From contig NZ_LMVK01000012.1 in NCBI RefSeq assembly GCF_001541315.1, forward strand, positions 186,001 to 250,000: a stretch of DNA of 64,000 nt, given 5' to 3'. The translations under genes were made by a program, and so were the position numbers. Origin of the DNA: Agrobacterium tumefaciens str. B6 (GTDB taxonomy: Bacteria; Pseudomonadota; Alphaproteobacteria; Rhizobiales; Rhizobiaceae). Below are positions 32,052 to 40,657 of the stretch, in pieces; position 1 is the stretch's first letter, and every line of letters starts with the position of its first letter. The notes under the pieces were generated by a model. That model searched no databases. It saw nothing but the letters and a program-made list of their open reading frames with translations, and had not been told where the DNA came from.

Positions 32052-34819
32052 GCCTGCGGCTTCCGGGTGAGGATTTTCTGGTAGAACAGGCCGATGCCGA
32101 TGAGCACCGCGCCGAGCCCGATGAAGGACAGCGCCCTCAGCACGCCTTCGAGATTGCTCATGTCGATCAGGAACGCCTTGGCAACCGAGATCAGCACGAA
32201 TGCGCCCGATGCCAGACGCAGGCTGCGGGCATTAAAGCGCGAGCCAAGCACGAGCAGCAACACGCCGATCAGCAGCCAGACCACCGAATAGCTGTAGGTC
32301 TCGCCCTGCAGGAAACCCTTCCAGTCGGCAATATTTTCGCCCTGCCAGAAGCGGCGCACTGAAAGCGTGGCCCAGGCAAAACCGAGCGCTGCGCCCGCCA
32401 CCGCCAGCATGCTGACATAGGGCGGGGGACGTTTTCCCCGCGCGTAATAGGCAAGGCCGCCATAGGCGAGCGCCGGCAGGAGGTAACCGATCAGCAGCAG
32501 GTTGAGGAACGGGATGCGGCCGGTATTTTCGCCGGTGAAATAGGGGTTGAGCGTGAAGAAATGCATCGTCAGCACGTTGATGACGGCAATCACGCCGGCA
32601 ATCATCGAGCCGTAGCGGAAGATGGGGCTGGGGCTTTTCAGATCGAGCGTCATCAACACGCCCGAGAAGCCGATGGTCAGCAGCGTATAGATCGATTGTT
32701 CGCCAAGCGTCGGCACACTGTCATCCAGCGTGCCGCCATTCATTGCGTGGCGGATGAGGATGGCGACGGCGAGAAGCCCCATGACGCTGGCAATCGCCTG
32801 CAGGAAGTTCTTCGCCCTGACCCCCGGCCAGTCGCGCAGCAGCCATGCCGAGACGACGGCCAGCAGTGCAGGAATGCCGTAACCCGGTAGAAGCGCGTTG
32901 AAGACCGGCGTGGTGCCGAGATTTTGCGGCCCGACAATGGTGGGTTCCCAGGCGATGCGGCCGAGAACGGCAACGCTTGCCACGGCCATCACCCAGGGCA
33001 GAACCTCCCAGTTGCGGTAACGGCTTGCCAGCACATAGATGAAACCGATGACCGAAAGCAGAACGGTTGTCACCAGCCCTTCCGTCAGCGTGTGCAGGCT
33101 GAGCGCGAAGGCGGCGAATGATCCGAGCACGAGAATGTTGAGCGGCTTGCGATAGGCCTCATTGTTCTGCCGGTGCAGCCATTCGGCACCTGCAATCAAC
33201 ACGAAGCCGAGGCCGAGGCCATAGGCGGCGTGCAGCCAGTCGCGGCCGAGATTGCCGTATTCGACAAAGCTTGCGGTGGCGAGCCAGACCGGGAATAGCG
33301 CGGCGATACCAGCCCAGAGCTGGGCGAAATCCGCGTCGTCAGCACCCTTGCGTTTCAGGAAGGAGAAGGCGGACAGCACGAAGACGGCCCCGAGGCCGAG
33401 CGCCATGGCGATTTCCGCCGCATAGCCAACCGATACGGGCGGAAGCGACACGGCAGTGTCATTGATAACGCCGATGAGGTCGAGACCCTGACGTGACATC
33501 AGCGATACCGCAGCCTGCGCGCCAAGTGCTGCGATAATAGCGGGCCATACCGCATAGTGGCGGGCGGCGCCAAGGGCTGCAAGGGCGGCGACGAGCGCTG
33601 AAACGATCAGGGCCGGATGAGTATCGACTCCGCCATCGGCAAAAAGGAAGCCGATTGCCGGCAGGATCACGGCCATCGAGACGGTGAGATTGAGGGCGAG
33701 TGACGGGCGTAGCAGAAGCCGCATGGCGCGGACGGCGCGTCGCTCGGGCGCTGCGGTTTCAGCAGTTTCGGCGGGCGGCGTGTCGAATGCCTTGCCGGGC
33801 CAGAGGAATATTGTTCCCGCCAGCATGACGAGCAGGGCAAGCGTTGGCGGTTCGGCGCTGATCGTTTCGGAAAAGCCGATATAGCCGAGCGCCCAGAGGC
33901 CAAGCCCGGCATTGGCGAGAGAGGGAACCACGGTCCAGCCCTGCCTGCGCGCCGCTGCCGCCGTTGCCAGCCAGGAGACGGTGAGGAAGACGAAGAGCGC
34001 CCAGATATTCGGCGTTTCGGTGGAAATCAGCGCGGGTGTCAGCATCGAACCGAGAAGGCCGAGACCGGCCAGCGCCTGCCCGTGCAGCAGCGAAAGCCCG
34101 ATGGTGGCGAAAGCGACGAGGCCAAGCAGGCCAAAAGCCGCGCCGGGACCGATATAGTCGTAAATGCCATAGGCTGCATAAACCACGCCGAACAGCGTCA
34201 ATGCGCCCGCCGCCGTCAGCACGCCCGGTATCATGGCGTTGGAATAGGTGGTGGCGATGCCCGGCACCGCCTTGCGGCGGATCGCTTCGCCGGCAAGCCC
34301 GAGAACAAGACCGAAAATGGCGGCGAGCGAAAGCCGCACGGCCGGGCTGAGCAGGCCCGATTCGATCGAATATTTAACGAGGAAAATGCCGCCGAGCGCC
34401 AGCGCCAGTCCACCGGCCCAGACCGCCCAGCGCGCGCCGAGCAGACTTTCGAAGCTCTCCTTCGTTGCCGGGGTGGATACGGCCTCGGCGGCAGGCGCAG
34501 GTTGGGCCTCCTCGCGCGCCAGCTCTTCCGATGCTGCCATGGCGGCGGCGTCTTCGGGCTCGGATGCGTATTCAGCCTGGAGGGCTGTGTCTTCCGCAGG
34601 GGGCGTGCTTGGCTCTTCCGCCTCGAAATCCGGTTTTACCGTGGATTCCGTGCTCTCCGTTTGCACTGCCGCAGCCGACGTCACGCCCGCAGCCATCAGC
34701 CGCTTGAGGCTGTGCACCTCCCGTTCGAGCGACTTGATTCGGCTTGAATTGCGGATGCTCGCGACCAGCGTGTAGATGAAGGCCGCGACGAGGGCGAGGA
34801 TAAACAGCGGGATTTCCAA
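32048..34819 (-). CDS. DUF2339 polytopic membrane protein
   Basis: 923 residues. One N-terminal membrane segment (about residues 1-20) is followed by a coiled-coil-like helix ('RIKSLEREVHSLKRLM'), an acidic Ala/Glu/Pro-rich linker (about 50-125), and then about 25 hydrophobic segments filling the rest, the layout of the DUF2339 family. Function unknown. It is the first gene of an operon with the HD and MOSC genes. The next gene upstream on the same strand ends at 34990; a palindromic repeat lies between. Confidence 0.87.
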   Translation of the reverse strand: MEIPLFILALVAAFIYTLVASIRNSSRIKSLEREVHSLKRLMAAGVTSAAAVQTESTESTVKPDFEAEEPSTPPAEDTALQAEYASEPEDAAAMAASEELAREEAQPAPAAEAVSTPATKESFESLLGARWAVWAGGLALALGGIFLVKYSIESGLLSPAVRLSLAAIFGLVLGLAGEAIRRKAVPGIATTYSNAMIPGVLTAAGALTLFGVVYAAYGIYDYIGPGAAFGLLGLVAFATIGLSLLHGQALAGLGLLGSMLTPALISTETPNIWALFVFLTVSWLATAAAARRQGWTVVPSLANAGLGLWALGYIGFSETISAEPPTLALLVMLAGTIFLWPGKAFDTPPAETAETAAPERRAVRAMRLLLRPSLALNLTVSMAVILPAIGFLFADGGVDTHPALIVSALVAALAALGAARHYAVWPAIIAALGAQAAVSLMSRQGLDLIGVINDTAVSLPPVSVGYAAEIAMALGLGAVFVLSAFSFLKRKGADDADFAQLWAGIAALFPVWLATASFVEYGNLGRDWLHAAYGLGLGFVLIAGAEWLHRQNNEAYRKPLNILVLGSFAAFALSLHTLTEGLVTTVLLSVIGFIYVLASRYRNWEVLPWVMAVASVAVLGRIAWEPTIVGPQNLGTTPVFNALLPGYGIPALLAVVSAWLLRDWPGVRAKNFLQAIASVMGLLAVAILIRHAMNGGTLDDSVPTLGEQSIYTLLTIGFSGVLMTLDLKSPSPIFRYGSMIAGVIAVINVLTMHFFTLNPYFTGENTGRIPFLNLLLIGYLLPALAYGGLAYYARGKRPPPYVSMLAVAGAALGFAWATLSVRRFWQGENIADWKGFLQGETYSYSVVWLLIGVLLLVLGSRFNARSLRLASGAFVLISVAKAFLIDMSNLEGVLRALSFIGLGAVLIGIGLFYQKILTRKPQA

Positions 34820-34921
34820 ACGGACTCTCCAATTACGAAGCTGTTTTTAAAGCCCTTTTGGTGAATTTATGCAAGGCCCGGTTGATGAATGGTGTGGGTG
34901 GCGCGGGGGTAAGCATATGCC

Positions 34922-34957
34922 ATTTGTTTCTTCTCCCCGACGGGGAGAAGAAATGGG
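34922..34957. repeat. Intergenic palindrome, CTTCTCCCC family, copy 1
   Basis: TTTCTTCTCCCCG (34927-34939), one A, then its perfect complement (34941-34953). It lies between the dioxygenase-hydrolase gene and DUF2339. Confidence 0.85.
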
Positions 34958-34989
34958 TGGCCTCCGCTCGATCCGATGTACCGCTCGAA

Positions 34990-36549
34990 TCAGGAGGCAC
35001 CCGCCAGCCACCGCCGCGCCGCTTCGATATCGGTAAGCCCGAGCTCGTGCCCGTCCTCAACGGTTTCCATCTCGGCCTTTGCACCGCTCGCCGTGAGCTT
35101 TCCCTGCAGCTCGCTCGCCTTGTCGAGATATTTGTCGCGTTGTCCCGCCACGAGCAGGAAATTGCGGCCGGAAAGATCGGTTTGCGGCCATGTTTCGAGA
35201 ACCGGCATCGGGCGATAGAGCAGGGCGTCGCCTGCAAGTTCGGGATAGAGCGCGGCAAAGGCAGCGTAGAAGTTCGCGCCATTGGAATGGCCGATAAACC
35301 GCAGTTTCGAGCGATCAAGACCATAGGCGCGGATTGCCCCCTCCACGAAGGCGGCAAAGGCTTCTGTTTCCGTGACAATATCCTGCTGGTCGAAGCTGAA
35401 ATCGGGAAAACGGCGGAACCAGCGGGCGATTTCTTCTTCCGTGCTGCGGCCGCGCACGCCCAGAAGGGTGGCGCCCGGTGCTGCCCGGTGCGCCAGCGGC
35501 ATCAGGCTCGTTTCACTGCCGCCGGAACCGTGCAGCAGGATGATGGTGCTGCCATCAGCTTCCTCGGGCGTGTAGAAACGGTGCACGAAGGGCAGGTCGC
35601 GATAGATGATGCGGTCTTCGCCCGGCATCGAGAATTGCGGCAGGGCGACACGCACATCCGCCTCGTCCTTCATGAAGAGCGGCGGGATGAACAGTTTTTC
35701 GCCGGGCGATTCCAGCGGTTCGTCGACCGTCATGCCCGGCCCATCGGTCGCCATTTCGATCAGCACGCCGCCCGGTTCGCGGACGTAGAGCGAGTGGAAA
35801 TATTTCCGGTCATGGGCGTTGGTGGTGCTGGAATTCAGCGATTTCAGCCCGGTTAGAACCGTGTTCAGCTCATCCATGTCCTTCGCCCGGAAGGCGATGT
35901 GATCGACGGTGCCGGTGCCCGGCGCGCTGGACCAGAAGCCGGTGGCGTCACGCACGTCGATAATGTCGCCGCTGTCGGAAACGAGCCGGCGGATCGCGCC
36001 CGCCTGGCTTTCCTGCCGGTAGCCGAAATGTTTCTCCAGAAACGCTACGGTTTCTTCCGGCACTTCGCTCAGCACCGTCGCACCATAGATTCGGCGAATG
36101 GCGTCTTCTGCGGAAATATCGTCGGTCACATGTGGCGTGGCATCGGCAAAGGCGCGGGTGCCGACCAGCTTGACGATCAGGCCGTCAGGATCTTTCAGCC
36201 GGATAACCGGAGCGCCGAATTCGTCAGTCGGGCCTTCCGCGCGGATGCCGAATCTCAGCGCCCGCGTCAGCCAGAAGCCGATCGCAGCGGGATCGATCGC
36301 CACGGAAATTTCCAGCGTCTGGCCGTAACCGACACGGCCCTGGCCGCCATCTTCCCAGACGAGAAATGTCAGAAGCGAGCCGGGTGAGGCGATGTCGTCG
36401 CCATAAAGCAGGTGAAGCTGCATGGCGTCTTCGAAGCCGGCCGTGCGCTTGGCCAGCCTCAAGCCCAGAAAGCCGGCGTAAAAATCCACATTCGCCTGCA
36501 CCTTCCGGGTGATCATGGTGATGTGGTGTATGCCCAGTGCAGAATTCAT
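34990..36549 (-). CDS. Fusion of a VOC ring-cleaving dioxygenase (MhqO/PcpA type) and an alpha/beta hydrolase (MhqD type)
   Basis: 519 residues in two parts. Residues about 1-285 are two VOC modules with the metal ligands of hydroquinone-type extradiol dioxygenases: His9 ('GIHHITMITR'), His217 ('TVDHIAFRAKD') and Glu265 ('GGVLIEMATDGPG'). Residues about 320-519 are a carboxylesterase/dienelactone-hydrolase-like domain with 'ILLHGSGGSE', nucleophile Ser422 ('FIGHSNGANFY'), Asp472 and His501 ('DGHELG'). In Bacillus mhqO and mhqD are separate genes for quinone detoxification. Ring cleavage followed by ester/thioester hydrolysis on one chain is inferred. Divergent from the ABC importer operon. 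Confidence 0.9.
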   Translation of the reverse strand: MNSALGIHHITMITRKVQANVDFYAGFLGLRLAKRTAGFEDAMQLHLLYGDDIASPGSLLTFLVWEDGGQGRVGYGQTLEISVAIDPAAIGFWLTRALRFGIRAEGPTDEFGAPVIRLKDPDGLIVKLVGTRAFADATPHVTDDISAEDAIRRIYGATVLSEVPEETVAFLEKHFGYRQESQAGAIRRLVSDSGDIIDVRDATGFWSSAPGTGTVDHIAFRAKDMDELNTVLTGLKSLNSSTTNAHDRKYFHSLYVREPGGVLIEMATDGPGMTVDEPLESPGEKLFIPPLFMKDEADVRVALPQFSMPGEDRIIYRDLPFVHRFYTPEEADGSTIILLHGSGGSETSLMPLAHRAAPGATLLGVRGRSTEEEIARWFRRFPDFSFDQQDIVTETEAFAAFVEGAIRAYGLDRSKLRFIGHSNGANFYAAFAALYPELAGDALLYRPMPVLETWPQTDLSGRNFLLVAGQRDKYLDKASELQGKLTASGAKAEMETVEDGHELGLTDIEAARRWLAGAS

Positions 36550-36839
36550 CTTGCCGTCCCGCCGTTTCGCCTGCTGTTCCTGGCCCTATTTGTCGCACGC
36601 TGCCCCTGATCCGCAACCCCGGCAAATGAGAACGCTGTGTTCTCTGGGTGAACGATACTGCTTTCGCTTCGTTGCATTCGCGATGGGCAGATTGCCGGCT
36701 TTTTGCCTGTCTTGTGATTGTTTGTGCATATAAAATAAGCATACAAAATAACGGCTATTTTGTATGCAATTTTATCTTGCCTTGAGGGTTGGAATTGGGT
36801 CTTATGCAACCAATCCAACAAAACCATCAGGGGGAATAG

Positions 36840-37883
36840 ATGATTTTAACGCGCAGGTTGTTGACCAGAGCTCTGGCCATTACCGCCATCGGTGTAGCCG
36901 CCGGCTTTTCGCTGCCGATCATCGAGGCGCGGGCCGAAACACCGGTGAAATTCACGCTCGACTGGAAGTTTGAAGGCCCCGCCGCCGGTTTCCTGCTGGC
37001 GCTCGACAAGGGTTACTTCAAGGCCGAAGGCCTGGATGTCACCATCGACAGCGGCAATGGTTCGGTGGAAGCCATTCCGCGCGTGGCGACCGGCGCCTAT
37101 CAGATGGGTTTCGGCGATATCAATTCGGTGATGAAGTTCCTCGACGAGGATCCGAGCCAGAAGATCAAGGCCGTATATATGGTCTATGAGCGCCCGACTT
37201 TCGCCGTGGTCGGCCGCAAGTCGCTGGGTGTCACCGGTGATCCGAAGTCGCTGGAAGGAAAGAAGCTCGGCGCGCCGCCGCCGGATGGCGCTTTCGCGCA
37301 ATGGCCGGCCTTCAAGCAGGTGGCGGGTCTCGACGACAGCAAGATCAAGATCGAATCGATCGGTTTTCCGGTGCGTGAACCGATGCTCGCTAAGGGCGAT
37401 GTCGACGCCGTTTTCGGCTTTGCCTTTTCGGTGATCCTCAACCTCAAGAAACAGGGCATCGCCGATGACGATATCTCGACCATCCTGATGGCCGAGCACG
37501 GCTTGAATCTTTATGGCAATGCGGTGCTGGTAAACACTGATTTCGCAGAGAAAAACCCGGAAGCAGTAAAGGGCTTTCTGAAAGCATTGGCCAAGGGCTT
37601 CGCCGATTCCGTCAAGAACCCCGAAGAGGGCGTGGCGGCGGTGCTCAAGCGCAACGAGACGCTCGACAGCGCCATCGAGCTTGAACGCCTCAACATGGCC
37701 AACAGCATGAATATCAAGACGCCCTATGTGGTGGAAAACGGCATGGGCGGCGTCGATCCTGCCCGGCTTGCGGCCTCCGTCGAAACGCTGAAAGTCTCCC
37801 TCGGCCTGAAGGGCAACATCAAGGCGGAGCAGGTGTTCGACGCGACCTACCTGCCGGCCAAGGAAGAGCGCATGCTTCCCTGA
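36840..37883 (+). CDS. ABC transporter substrate-binding protein (NMT1/SsuA/ThiY-like)
   Basis: 347 residues with a Sec signal peptide (cleavage near residue 31, 'IIEARAE'). The NMT1/THI5-like fold is shown by 'FTLDWKFEGPAAGFLLALDK' and 'GLDVTIDSGNGSVEAIPRVA'. Such periplasmic proteins bind aromatic sulfonates, taurine, nitrate or thiamine precursors; ligand not predictable here. No TPP riboswitch is seen upstream. 'GGGGGAA' precedes the ATG. First gene of a three-gene importer operon; a palindromic repeat separates it from the ATPase gene. Confidence 0.9.
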   Translation: MILTRRLLTRALAITAIGVAAGFSLPIIEARAETPVKFTLDWKFEGPAAGFLLALDKGYFKAEGLDVTIDSGNGSVEAIPRVATGAYQMGFGDINSVMKFLDEDPSQKIKAVYMVYERPTFAVVGRKSLGVTGDPKSLEGKKLGAPPPDGAFAQWPAFKQVAGLDDSKIKIESIGFPVREPMLAKGDVDAVFGFAFSVILNLKKQGIADDDISTILMAEHGLNLYGNAVLVNTDFAEKNPEAVKGFLKALAKGFADSVKNPEEGVAAVLKRNETLDSAIELERLNMANSMNIKTPYVVENGMGGVDPARLAASVETLKVSLGLKGNIKAEQVFDATYLPAKEERMLP

Positions 37884-37914
37884 TGCTGAAGAAAGAACGG
37901 GCGGATGCCGCGAG

Positions 37915-37957
37915 TCTCTTCTCCCCGAGCGGGAGACCCCGGCGGGGAGAAGAAACA
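37915..37957. repeat. Intergenic palindrome, CTTCTCCCC family, copy 2
   Basis: TCTTCTCCCCG and CGGGGAGAAGA flank an inner 16-base spacer. It lies within the operon, between the binding-protein and ATPase genes, a usual place for 3'-protecting hairpins. Confidence 0.8.
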
Positions 37958-38014
37958 AGCGGCGACGCTTTCGGGCTGTCATGGCCTATCATTTTACTTA
38001 AAACGGGAACAGCA

Positions 38015-38803
38015 ATGTCACATCTCGTGGAAATAGACAGTGTCGACATGCGTTACGGCGGCTCCGCCGGCACGCTGGCCGTATCCGGTTTGAACCTGAC
38101 GGTCGACAAGGGTGAATTCGCCGCCGTGGTCGGTCCCTCCGGCTGCGGCAAGTCGACCCTGATGAAGCTGGTGACCGGGCTGCATATTCCGCAGAAGGGC
38201 AATGTCATCGTTGCCGGGCGGCAGGTCACGGAGCCGGTTTCAATTGTCGGCATGGCGTTTCAGAACCCGACGATGCTGCCCTGGCGCACGACGCTTGAAA
38301 ATATCCTGCTGCCGCTGGAAATCGTCGAGAGACATCGCCGACGCCTGCGCGCCCATAAGGCGGAATATGTCGCGAAAGCCGAGCGACTGCTGGAAATCGT
38401 CGGTCTGAAGGGTTTCGGTTCGAAGTATCCGTGGCAGCTTTCCGGCGGCATGCAGCAGCGCGCCAATCTTTGCCGGGCCTTGATCCACGAACCGGAACTA
38501 CTGATGCTGGACGAGCCTTTCGGCGCGCTCGATGCCTTCACCCGCGAGGAATTGTGGTGCGTCATCCGCGACCTGCACGCCGCACAGCGTGTCACCATCA
38601 TCCTTGTGACCCATGATCTGCGCGAGGCGACATTTCTGGCCGACAAGATTTTCGTGATGAGCGCAAGGCCGGGCCGCGTGCTCGCGGAACACCGCGTTCC
38701 GTTTGCCCGCCCGCGCCAGCTCGATATCATGTATGACAGGGGTTTCAACGACATGGTGCAGGAACTGCATGGCGAGATCGCCCAGGCGAGGGTGGCGGCA
38801 TGA
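38015..38803 (+). CDS. ABC transporter ATP-binding protein
   Basis: 262 residues. Walker A 'GPSGCGKST', Q-loop 'MAFQNPTMLPWRT', signature 'LSGGMQQRANLCRA', Walker B 'ELLMLDEPFGALD' and H-loop 'ILVTHDLREA' are complete; it is of the SsuB/TauB/ThiZ type. Start ATG 38015 follows 'CGGGAA'. The stop overlaps the start of the permease gene (ATGA at 38800-38803). Confidence 0.93.
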   Translation: MSHLVEIDSVDMRYGGSAGTLAVSGLNLTVDKGEFAAVVGPSGCGKSTLMKLVTGLHIPQKGNVIVAGRQVTEPVSIVGMAFQNPTMLPWRTTLENILLPLEIVERHRRRLRAHKAEYVAKAERLLEIVGLKGFGSKYPWQLSGGMQQRANLCRALIHEPELLMLDEPFGALDAFTREELWCVIRDLHAAQRVTIILVTHDLREATFLADKIFVMSARPGRVLAEHRVPFARPRQLDIMYDRGFNDMVQELHGEIAQARVAA

Positions 38804-39618
38804 GTGCGATTGTGGAAAGCACCGTTGCGGCCGAGCCGCGCAAGCCGCTGATCGCCCGCGTCAACTGGGTGAAAGCCGCTCCATGGCTTTATACGCTGGC
38901 GCTTTTCGTGTTGTGGGAACTGCTCGTCCATGCGCTGAAAATGCCGCCCACCATTCTGCCGTCGCCGGTAAGGGTCGGGCAGGCCATCATGCAATATTGG
39001 TCGCCGATCTGGAAGAATTCGCTGCAGACGCTTTATACGACGACACTGGGTTTTGCCATTGCTGTGGCCGCCGGTCTTGCCATCGGTCTGTTCATCGGCT
39101 GGTCGAAAACCATCTATGCCGGGCTTTATCCGCTGATGATCGGCTTCAACGCCATCCCGAAAGTGGCGCTTGTGCCGATCCTCGTCATCTGGTTCGGCAT
39201 CGGCACGGTCCCCGCCGTGTTGACCGCCTTCCTGATTTCCTTCTTTCCCATCGTCGTGAATGTCGCGACCGGGCTTGCCACCATAGAGCCGGAAACGGAA
39301 GATGTGCTGCGGGCGCTCGGCGCAAAGAAGATGGATATCATGCTGAAGGTCGGCATTCCGCGTTCCATGCCCTATTTCTTCGGCTCGCTGAAAATCGCCA
39401 TCACGCTCGCCTTCGTCGGCTCGGTCGTATCGGAGACCGTCGCTTCCAATTATGGCCTCGGCAACATGATGAGTTCGGCCCAGAGCCAGTTCAATGTGCC
39501 GCTCGTCTTTGCCGGCCTGCTGATGCTCGCGGTGGAAGGCATCGTCATGTATGCGATTATGGCCTGGCTTGAAAAGCGCATGACCGGCTGGGCGCATCGT
39601 TCGACCATGGGGCAGTGA
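38800..39618 (+). CDS. ABC transporter permease
   Basis: 272 residues with about six membrane segments and the EAA-type loop region 'EDVLRALGAKKMDIMLKVGI' that contacts the ATPase. It belongs to the SsuC/TauC/ThiX-type permeases (BPD_transp_1). It is translationally coupled to the ATPase gene, completing a one-substrate importer. Palindromic repeats follow at 39621. Confidence 0.92.
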   Translation: MSAIVESTVAAEPRKPLIARVNWVKAAPWLYTLALFVLWELLVHALKMPPTILPSPVRVGQAIMQYWSPIWKNSLQTLYTTTLGFAIAVAAGLAIGLFIGWSKTIYAGLYPLMIGFNAIPKVALVPILVIWFGIGTVPAVLTAFLISFFPIVVNVATGLATIEPETEDVLRALGAKKMDIMLKVGIPRSMPYFFGSLKIAITLAFVGSVVSETVASNYGLGNMMSSAQSQFNVPLVFAGLLMLAVEGIVMYAIMAWLEKRMTGWAHRSTMGQ

Positions 39619-39620
39619 GC

Positions 39621-39760
39621 CTTTCTTCTCCCCGCCGGGGAGAAGATGCCCCGGAGGAGTAGATGAGGGGCACCGCCAGCGATAAGCCGAGAGCTTGCCC
39701 CTTCATCCCGCTGCCGCGACCTTCCCCCCTTGGGGAGAAGGTGACAAGCGGCAACCGCTC
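39621..39760. repeat. Intergenic repeat region, CTTCTCCCC family, copies 3 and 4
   Basis: CTTCTCCCC/GGGGAGAAG with a 3-base loop at 39625-39645 and, 80 bases on, CCTTCCCCCC/GGGGAGAAGG at about 39720-39741 flanked by GCCGC-type arms. The segment between them contains the 'GATGAGGGGC' tail typical of this rhizobial repeat. It begins 7 bases after the permease stop codon. Confidence 0.75.
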
Positions 39761-39802
39761 GCGTCATTCACGCATGCTGCGGAAGACCGCTAAGTTACGG
39801 TC

Positions 39803-40489
39803 TCAATGCGCCGCCATTTCTTTCACGATATCGCCGCCGTCCATCAGGAAGGGATAATAGGTCGGCCAATTGGTCACTTCGTCCAGCAGCGCCTTGCGGT
39901 CAGCTCCCCAGTAGAGATGGTAATGGCCCGCCTTGACAGGGGCGATGGAGTGATCGCTGAACTGGATGAATTGCGGTGCGGCCTCATCGCCGCCGGTTTT
40001 CTTGAAGATGTAGCGGACACCGCGATTGCCCTTCTTGTAGGTCAGGATTTCATGGCCGTCGCTGACATAGGTGCCTTCAGCGGGCTTGCCGTCCTTATAA
40101 AACGCCACGCTGTCACTCTTGATGACGATGCGGTTTACATTGGTCTTGTAACCGATGTCGTAATAGGCGCGGTATTCGGCAGCGCTCTTGTCGCCATGGG
40201 CCGCTTTTTCGGCCATGACGGGGTCCAGCGAGCCGTTCAGCAGGTAAGGATAGACCGACTGCCAGTCGCCTTCCCAGTCGGAAAGCGTGCGTTGTTTCAC
40301 CTGCGCATCCTCGAAATAACCCTTGTAGATCTGCTTTTCAGCCTCGGTCATCTGGTGGCCGTGATCGTGTCCATGGTCGTGGCTATGGGCTGCGGATTTG
40401 TCGCCACCGGCAGCCATTGCCGTGGTCGCCGCCAGCAGCATGGAACCAAGTGCGACAGCGCCGGTGACGCGGGTGAGTATCTTCTGCAT
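39803..40489 (-). CDS. zinT: Metal-binding protein ZinT (YodA)
   Basis: 228 residues with a signal peptide (cleavage near residue 26). A His-rich loop 'HSHDHGHDHGH' (about residues 36-46) is followed by the ZinT lipocalin-like domain: 'LSDWEGDWQSVYPYLLNG', 'HYHLYWG' and 'WPTYYPFLMDG'. ZinT is a periplasmic Zn(II) chaperone feeding ZnuA under zinc starvation. 'GAGAGGG' precedes the ATG. A perfect palindrome of the Zur type lies 32-54 bases upstream of the start. Confidence 0.92.
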   Translation of the reverse strand: MQKILTRVTGAVALGSMLLAATTAMAAGGDKSAAHSHDHGHDHGHQMTEAEKQIYKGYFEDAQVKQRTLSDWEGDWQSVYPYLLNGSLDPVMAEKAAHGDKSAAEYRAYYDIGYKTNVNRIVIKSDSVAFYKDGKPAEGTYVSDGHEILTYKKGNRGVRYIFKKTGGDEAAPQFIQFSDHSIAPVKAGHYHLYWGADRKALLDEVTNWPTYYPFLMDGGDIVKEMAAH

Positions 40490-40520
40490 TGTTTCGGCCC
40501 TCTCATATTCATAAAAGTAA

Positions 40521-40543
40521 GTTACGTAATAACATTACGTAAC
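40521..40543. promoter_or_regulatory. Probable Zur box upstream of zinT
   Basis: Perfect palindrome: arms GTTACGTAAT and ATTACGTAAC around AAC. Position and sequence fit a Zur operator controlling zinT; zinc repression is inferred from the gene and the family. Confidence 0.7.
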
Positions 40544-40599
40544 GACCTATAGAGGCCACGTCAGCGGGATGCAAGTGTGTGCTCCAACGCAACGCAACG

Positions 40600-40633
40600 A
40601 AAAAGCGCGATGGCTGCTGCAGCCACCGCGCTT
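40600..40633 (-). terminator. Terminator after the MscS gene
   Basis: On the minus strand AAGCGCG...TGGCT pairs with AGCCA...CGCGCTT and is followed by TTTTT, about 25 bases after the stop codon. Confidence 0.75.
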
Positions 40634-40657
40634 GAAGAGAGGGGGAGGCGCGAGGCC

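Noticed and set aside
36600..36839. A TPP riboswitch before the ABC importer, because its binding protein resembles ThiY
   Set aside because: The conserved CUGAGA/GAACCUG-type core is not present in the leader.
36846..39597. Long minus-strand open frames opposite the ABC importer operon (378 and 445 codons)
   Set aside because: Antisense to three genes with complete ABC-transporter motifs; typical GC-rich shadow frames.
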